From positions 1 through 33,472 of the IMG/VR virus record IMGVR_UViG_3300000117_000120: 33,472 bases of DNA; one strand, given 5' to 3'. The position numbers and the translations under genes were made by a program. Of the stretch, positions 28,837-33,472 are shown piece after piece (positions within the stretch are counted from its first letter, which is position 1; the number at the start of each line of letters is the position of its first letter). The stretch is from a virus. The notes below the pieces were generated by a model that saw only the letters and a program-made list of their open reading frames with translations, made no database searches and was not told where the DNA came from.

Positions 28837-30046
28837 TGCTACCTGTTACGTTACCTGCATAATCATCCATGGAACTCAGTGGGATCTGGTTAATTTGGAT
28901 GTGGTGGTTATCGCCTCCGTCTGTTGGACTTAGTCCCTCTTTCGCCCTAACCTCGTTAATAGAGAAGACACCCGAAGCGAGGAGAGTTCGATAGAACTCC
29001 GAACGGCTTGAGCTGTCCGCACGCAAAAGTCCGTCAACATTGAAACGACACTGTAGATTCTTTTCTTCATTGAGTAGCTTGCGTTCGACTTCGAGTTCGA
29101 TGCGCCGCACCCATGGCAGCACGCATCCTTGGAAAAATTGCAGCACTTGTTGTTCATAGTTCGAGTACGCCGTATTTCCTTCCAAACCGATCATTGCGGG
29201 TGGAACTTGGAAAATGCGTGCGATTTCCTCACTGGTGAATTTCTTCACCTGTGTAAACTGCAACTGATCTAATGGCACAGTAATAGGCTGGTAGTTGAAT
29301 CCACCACCAAGGATGGCTACCTTGTGGGCATTGGCCGAACCCATGTACTCCTGCTCCCAGCGAGATTGAGCTTCTCGCATCTGGTCAATGCTCAGGTGTT
29401 CCTTTGTGCTAAGGATACCACCCATCATGCCGCCGTTATTGAAAAAAGTCTGTGCAAAATCCTGAACCGACTTGGCAGTCTTTAGGTTTTGGAGCTGCGT
29501 GTATGTAGGAGAAAGGCCACGGAAAGCCTTGATCTCGAGCATCCGCTCTTGTGGAACGGGTGTAGGTGAGCCTGTATATGTGTAGAATCGACGGCCAGTG
29601 TCACGGTCTACTGTAAACGACACCTCTGTTGCAGGGATCCAGTACATCTCGGACTTGTCTGGAAGGATGACTGCGTGACCTTGACCGTACAGCAAAGCAT
29701 CACTAATGATCATTTGCCAAAACTCATAGGCACCCATGAATTCGTTTGGAGAACGACCTAGCAATTCTGTGTGACGGTGCTGTTGCAAAGGCACGCGGCT
29801 TCCATCCGCGCCCATCGACTCAACGCTCACGTCCATAGAGCAAATAGTGTCAGCGATACGGGAGACACAAGCGTAAACAGATGACAGCTGTAAGGTGTCT
29901 TGTCCGGCCTGTAAGCCACTGCGTGGAACTACTGAGGCGAACGGTGAACTGGTCAACCAGTTGGGGACAACACTACGCCGCTCTTCACCGCCTGGGCGAA
30001 AAGCAGATACGATTCTTTGGAAAATAGTACTTCTGTTGTCAGACAT
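28829..30046 (-). CDS. HK97-family portal protein
   Basis: The 405-aa sequence carries the portal pattern: SSVYACVSRIADTICSMDVS at about residues 54-73, LLGRSPNEFMGAYEFWQMII, GQGHAVILP, the stem-region PAMIGLEGNTAYSNYEQQVL and a helical clip and C-terminal part (FYRTLLASGVFSINEVRA). It forms the dodecameric vertex ring through which DNA enters. Next to TerL and the capsid fusion, this gene order is the standard HK97 packaging-head module. No Shine-Dalgarno precedes the start. Confidence 0.93.
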   Translation of the reverse strand: MSDNRSTIFQRIVSAFRPGGEERRSVVPNWLTSSPFASVVPRSGLQAGQDTLQLSSVYACVSRIADTICSMDVSVESMGADGSRVPLQQHRHTELLGRSPNEFMGAYEFWQMIISDALLYGQGHAVILPDKSEMYWIPATEVSFTVDRDTGRRFYTYTGSPTPVPQERMLEIKAFRGLSPTYTQLQNLKTAKSVQDFAQTFFNNGGMMGGILSTKEHLSIDQMREAQSRWEQEYMGSANAHKVAILGGGFNYQPITVPLDQLQFTQVKKFTSEEIARIFQVPPAMIGLEGNTAYSNYEQQVLQFFQGCVLPWVRRIELEVERKLLNEEKNLQCRFNVDGLLRADSSSRSEFYRTLLASGVFSINEVRAKEGLSPTDGGDNHHIQINQIPLSSMDDYAGNVTGSNG

Positions 30047-30081
30047 TCGCGCAAATGTGCGATGTCCGAAGGAGTTTTAAC

Positions 30082-31851
30082 TTACTTATCTCCGCCAACG
30101 ATGGCCATGAAAAACTCATAGCTCTGGTCTTCCTCTTTTTCCTCGAACGTAAGCATCTCTCCGATGCCCATGATAGCCGCAACCATGCCGTCAATCTTAT
30201 CTCCGGACTTGCCTTTGTCGGGTTTGATGTTGCCGCTGGGATCTACGCGCAAGGTCACGTTACCCATCATCCATCGCAACACCTCGTCTCCGCCATGAAA
30301 CAGCTTGCCGTCTAGTGCAGCCTTCTCTAATGCCTTGGAAGGAAAGCTCAAACTGGCGAAACCTTGACCAAAGGGGTCACACGGTACACCATCACCCTCC
30401 AAATCGCGTATCAAATTTAAACTGTTCCAACGGTCATACGCCACGCCCTTAATCATGTACTTCTCGCTCAGATTGTCTGGATCGTAGCAAACTTTGCCAT
30501 CTAAAACGTAATTTCCGCTCACTAAACGGCGAATTACGTCGTAATCCGTGACGTTTCCGGGCGTAATATGGACGTTTTCTAGCTCTTCAAAGCGGTTGTA
30601 TACGCTTGCTTCATCCCTTTCTAGCCTCTTTTGAACCGCTCTTTCCGGCAAAAAGTAGTGCATTTCAAGGCCATAACCCACGGAATCATCGCCAAAACAG
30701 ACCGCTAAAGCCGTAATATCGTCAGTAGCGGCAAGGTCGAGACCTAAATAAGCTAGCGGTTTTTCTGATTTTTCATCCAAAATATGGGCTGTAGATGGGG
30801 GTTGACAGTTCTCTTCACACATCCAGATGTCATCTTCAATCCAGATATCCTCCGATCCCACAAATATGTTCAGGTGCTTGACCATAAACTCGGTAATAGT
30901 GCGACCACCATAAAGCCTTGCATTCTTACACTGCTGCCGCAGGAACTCCATGCTAATGCTCGAACCTAAACCAGGGTTCGCCTTAATCCACACCTCCTCA
31001 TCATCCCACTTGTCATTCTCGTCTACCTCGTAGCAAACGAACAGCAGTCGCTCGTTGTCAGCTTTATTGTCCAGCACAGCTTTTCCGCCCTTGACAAATT
31101 GCATAGCCAAACCATCGACCACAAATCCCGCAGTACTGATGGCAAGCATGAGCGGATTCTTTCTTGAACCCATGGAACTAGCGAGTACCCTATAAAGGTT
31201 GCCGTCCTTGATCGCGTGCATCTCGTCGAGGCATGCCAAGTTCAGGGATTTACCATCGAGCGTAGAACTGTCTGAACTCAGAGGTACAATGGTTCCGTTG
31301 CGTGGTCCCAGTATCTCTGATCGATGAACCTTGAAACGCTTCAACAACAATGGACTGCTCTTGATGCACCGGGCAACTTCGTCCCAAACCTCACGGGCTT
31401 GATCGCGCTTTGTCGCTGCAGTCACAAACTGTGGCGCTCCATCTTCATCCAGCACAGCCATTGCAAGTATGATGGCACTGGCTAGTTGTGATTTGCCTGA
31501 CTTACGCCCTACAAACAGATGGGCTGTTGTAAATCTCCTGTAGCCTTGTGTCTTGTGTTTCCACCCGAATAGCTGTGCCAACAAAGCGACCTGCCATGCG
31601 CTTAGAAAAAATTTTTCTCCAGCTAACTCACCACGGGTGTGAACGCAAAACCTCTCTATGAAGTTTATGTACCTGGCGGCCTCCTCGGGATCGAATACCC
31701 ACTCGTAATCCTCAGACTCCGAGCTACGCAAATCACGTACAAATCGCTCATAGGCAAGTTTCACGTACTTGCCCACGACCACGCGACCTTCTAAAACGTC
31801 ATCAACGTAGCTCCATAATCTATCAAGTGCGGATATGTCGATCCCTGCCAT
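30082..31851 (-). CDS. Terminase large subunit, HK97-type
   Basis: The 589-aa ATPase-nuclease has a Walker A at residues 115-122 (GRKSGKSQ), Walker B LACLDE at 205-210, motif III region LMLAISTAGFV (about 234-244) and nuclease aspartates D372 (YLGLDLAATDD) and about D554 (GDKIDGMVAAI). It is the motor that pumps DNA into the prohead and cuts it at the end. It follows TerS in transcription order: TerS ends in TGA and the ATG follows one base later (TGAGATG). Confidence 0.95.
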   Translation of the reverse strand: MAGIDISALDRLWSYVDDVLEGRVVVGKYVKLAYERFVRDLRSSESEDYEWVFDPEEAARYINFIERFCVHTRGELAGEKFFLSAWQVALLAQLFGWKHKTQGYRRFTTAHLFVGRKSGKSQLASAIILAMAVLDEDGAPQFVTAATKRDQAREVWDEVARCIKSSPLLLKRFKVHRSEILGPRNGTIVPLSSDSSTLDGKSLNLACLDEMHAIKDGNLYRVLASSMGSRKNPLMLAISTAGFVVDGLAMQFVKGGKAVLDNKADNERLLFVCYEVDENDKWDDEEVWIKANPGLGSSISMEFLRQQCKNARLYGGRTITEFMVKHLNIFVGSEDIWIEDDIWMCEENCQPPSTAHILDEKSEKPLAYLGLDLAATDDITALAVCFGDDSVGYGLEMHYFLPERAVQKRLERDEASVYNRFEELENVHITPGNVTDYDVIRRLVSGNYVLDGKVCYDPDNLSEKYMIKGVAYDRWNSLNLIRDLEGDGVPCDPFGQGFASLSFPSKALEKAALDGKLFHGGDEVLRWMMGNVTLRVDPSGNIKPDKGKSGDKIDGMVAAIMGIGEMLTFEEKEEDQSYEFFMAIVGGDK

Positions 31852-31852
31852 C

Positions 31853-32314
31853 TCACAACAATTGGTCTATAGCATCACCCTCGGCAGATTTTGTCTTTGA
31901 GGATTCCACATTGTTCACCGCTCCCATAATCCGGGTGCGGTCCATGGGTGACAGTCCTAGCTTTGCGCTCAACTTCAGTACTTGGTCCTGCGCCTTGCTC
32001 AGTGCAGTAAAGGCACCGCTCACATTGCTGCTTCCGTTTTGGTAGACCTGCACCATATCGTCATAGTCGTGTACCTCGCGGGCGCACGTAATGTATAAGG
32101 CCAGGCTCTTAGCGAGCATGGTCACCGTGATCACGTCGACTTCAGCAATCAAGTCGCTCTTTTCAAGGTATTGTACTACACGGTAAAAAAGCTTCTCACC
32201 CTCCTCGTCCAAAGTGAATATCGGCTTTAGGTCTATGGACTCCTTGGCCTTTACCTCTTTGTCTTTCTTAGGTTGCTTCTTCAGCGCGTACTTCTCTTTG
32301 AGATCGTCTATCAT
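31853..32314 (-). CDS. Terminase small subunit, P27 family
   Basis: The 153-aa protein starts with a basic polar region (KEKYALKKQPKKDKEVKAKE), followed by helices with LFYRVVQYLEKSDLIAEVDV, ALSKAQDQVLKLSAKLGLSP and RTRIMGAVNNVES, the end typical of P27-family TerS. It recognises the packaging site and recruits TerL. The nearby cluster of GGGWGACATAG repeats, upstream of the HNH gene, is the best candidate site. Four-base overlap with the upstream gene. Confidence 0.83.
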   Translation of the reverse strand: MIDDLKEKYALKKQPKKDKEVKAKESIDLKPIFTLDEEGEKLFYRVVQYLEKSDLIAEVDVITVTMLAKSLALYITCAREVHDYDDMVQVYQNGSSNVSGAFTALSKAQDQVLKLSAKLGLSPMDRTRIMGAVNNVESSKTKSAEGDAIDQLL

Positions 32315-32724
32315 ATAGGTAGCTCTGATTCTACTCCGCTCATTTCAAACCACCGGCTATTAATAACGCCAGTCACTCCGTCTGTTTCCACTTCAACTTG
32401 CGTGCTAGTCAAAGTACACTGCATCAGGGTGTGATCGTCGTTGTAACCTTCGAGCGCCGTGAGCAGCTGGCTCATCTTTGCAGTTACGGTGCTGACCTTG
32501 TCACCATAGATGGCGTAGTCTACTTCGTGGATGATGGCCGCGTTGCCGGTTTGGACATTTACGCGATTAGAGTCATTGATGAAAATGCTCACCGATAAGG
32601 TGGCCGGGTCGATGCCCTGGGGTCTGTAGCCTTGGATGACATTGTCGGCAGAGATGCCTGTAATCTCTGAAGCTGTTATTGCATCGGTTACGACCTTACG
32701 TGCCTGGATTGATATTCTTTGCAT
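32311..32724 (-). CDS. Tail-terminator-like protein, upstream of TerS
   Basis: The 137-aa sequence has DUF3168-like features: an N-terminal helix (ARKVVTDAITASEITGISAD), YRPQGIDPATLSVSIFIND, HEVDYAIYGDKVSTVTAKMS and a terminal beta-rich part (QCTLTSTQVEVETDGVTG). Tail-terminator proteins of this type cap the tube and join it to the head, but they normally sit after the head closure genes. Finding it at the head of the packaging operon is odd, and the family call is moderate. Overlaps TerS by four bases (ATGA). Confidence 0.5.
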   Translation of the reverse strand: MQRISIQARKVVTDAITASEITGISADNVIQGYRPQGIDPATLSVSIFINDSNRVNVQTGNAAIIHEVDYAIYGDKVSTVTAKMSQLLTALEGYNDDHTLMQCTLTSTQVEVETDGVTGVINSRWFEMSGVESELPI

Positions 32725-33172
32725 TCTTCTTTTTTAAAAACTTAGCCCATTCTTCGAAGGTGTCAAAATGCACACCCTTGGCTTCGTATGATGCTCGTCG
32801 TGAATTACAGCTGCGGCAGCTACCGACGATGTTGCTCTGATCGTAGAACTCATAATCTGGTAATCGTCGTGATGGTATGACGTGGTCCGCCTCCGTACTT
32901 GGTGTCAGCTTACTCAACTCGAGACACCAAACGCACACGGGATCGCGCTGAAGCACGGCCTCCCTGGTAGCCTTCCATGACGGGCTGTGGTATCTGGGGT
33001 CTGTGGTATAGTTCATAAATGGTTTCTTCAACTTGCCGGTAGTCAGCTCGCGCTCGTTGCGACCCTTCTTCTTCGCCATCCATGGCTTCCTCCTACCGTG
33101 CCGTTTGATCTCCATCTCGCAAATGTGTGATGCAGCTGCGGATTTTAACTCGAGCATTTCCGTGAGTGACAT
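32696..33172 (-). CDS. HNH endonuclease, packaging-linked
   Basis: The HNH core is clear: DPVCVWCLELSK with two Cys, EADHVIPSRRLPDY (the D-H of the first motif), SNIVGSCRSCNSRRASYEAK with two more Cys, and FDTFEEWAKFLKK. HNH proteins next to TerS/TerL stimulate terminase cutting in HK97-type phages. The start could also be an internal ATG at 33079 (MAKKKGRNERELT), since the first 31 residues look less conserved. Its upstream region holds the GGGWGACATAG repeats, and it is the first gene of the late operon. Confidence 0.9.
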   Translation of the reverse strand: MSLTEMLELKSAAASHICEMEIKRHGRRKPWMAKKKGRNERELTTGKLKKPFMNYTTDPRYHSPSWKATREAVLQRDPVCVWCLELSKLTPSTEADHVIPSRRLPDYEFYDQSNIVGSCRSCNSRRASYEAKGVHFDTFEEWAKFLKKKNAKNINPGT

Positions 33173-33174
33173 GC

Positions 33175-33422
33175 GGGAGACATAGATTTCCCTATGTCAC
33201 CCATCGCTATCCCTTGCTGTCATTGACTTTGCGGGCTGCCGGGAGACTTAGTGACATGATCTGCTCTAAAAACTTTCACGGCACAAAATATTTCTGCGAG
33301 CGAATTTTTCTATTTCTATGTCTCCATGTCTCCCAAATCTCTGAGTGTATAGGTTTTACTGGCCTTACAGCGGGTGACATAGCCGATTTTACGTCACCCA
33401 AAAGTCTCCCTGGGAGACATAG
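33175..33422. repeat. Cluster of GGGWGACATAG repeats in both orientations
   Basis: Plus-orientation copies: GGGAGACATAG 33175-33185, GGGAGACTTAG 33241-33251, GGGTGACATAG 33372-33382 and GGGAGACATAG 33412-33422. Minus-orientation copies: CTATGTCACCC 33192-33202, CTATGTCTCC 33316-33325, ATGTCTCCC 33326-33334, GTCACCC 33393-33399 and GTCTCCC 33404-33410. 33175-33202 makes an 11-bp inverted repeat with one mismatch, and 33404-33418 is the palindrome GTCTCCC-T-GGGAGAC. Two units extend as ...AGCC...CGATTTTAC (33372-33392 and 33412-33435). No gene covers this 300-bp gap. Confidence 0.75.
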
Positions 33423-33472
33423 CCCCCGATTTTACCCCCCCTGCCGAGATATAGGTCGAGGGTATGAAAAGT

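Noticed and set aside
1-33472. CRISPR arrays, insertion sequences, integrase or repressor genes.
   Set aside because: No regularly spaced repeats, transposase or recombinase motifs, or CI/Cro-like genes were recognisable; absence is limited to what can be read by eye.

Overview
The window reads as most or all of a tailed double-stranded DNA phage genome of the HK97-like siphovirus type. It has a terminase pair, HK97-family portal, prohead protease fused to the major capsid protein, head-tail connector, tape measure, tail tip and fibre genes and a lysis cassette. I see no integrase, repressor, DNA polymerase or host chromosomal gene. None of the starts I checked (portal, terminase, tape measure, capsid fusion) has a Shine-Dalgarno sequence. 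Many are preceded by A/T-rich leaders with TTTAACCC or AACAACA. This fits a Bacteroidota host and translation apparatus (inference).

Layout. 1-624: mostly non-coding or tiny ORFs, with short CGGCAACGG repeats and two TAnnTTTG boxes. 625-2238: plus-strand leader operon with two membrane micropeptides, three small unknown genes and a 40-aa protein, a strong terminator, a stack of palindromes and a tRNA-like structure. 2239-6453: a chain of very small, stop/start-overlapping plus-strand genes (unknowns, two zinc ribbons, one Cys-rich 246-aa protein). 6453-7779: a DUF932 protein and an unknown. 7780-7945: regulatory gap with a hairpin and a terminator directly ahead of a DUF3310 gene. 8227-13396: replication and recombination genes (annealing-type protein, SSB-like protein, D5-type SF3 helicase, DnaA-domain-IV-like HTH protein, metallophosphoesterase).

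The two transcription units converge at 13396/13397, where the stop codons abut. Everything from 33172 back to 13397 is on the minus strand. In transcription order: HNH nuclease, tail-terminator-like protein, TerS, TerL, portal, unknown, protease-capsid fusion, connector, head closure, HK97 gp10-like protein, major tail protein, frameshifted tail chaperones, tape measure, tail tip, fibre, RCC1-like propeller protein, small protein, amidase, VRR-NUC nuclease, holin, and a membrane/coiled-coil protein. Terminators sit after the capsid and major tail genes.

Most notable: a cluster of nine GGGWGACATAG-type repeats in both orientations just upstream of the packaging genes; a CCA-ending tRNA-like fold with almost no D-arm; a canonical GGGAAAC -1 frameshift site in the tail chaperone; a protease-capsid fusion joined by a poly-glutamate region with a plausible internal start for free capsid protein; and hydrophobic micropeptides of 23 and 18 residues coupled by TGATG/TAATG junctions. 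The last bases of the window (ATGAAAAGT) are in frame with the ORF at base 1, so the molecule may be circular, or circularised by assembly.
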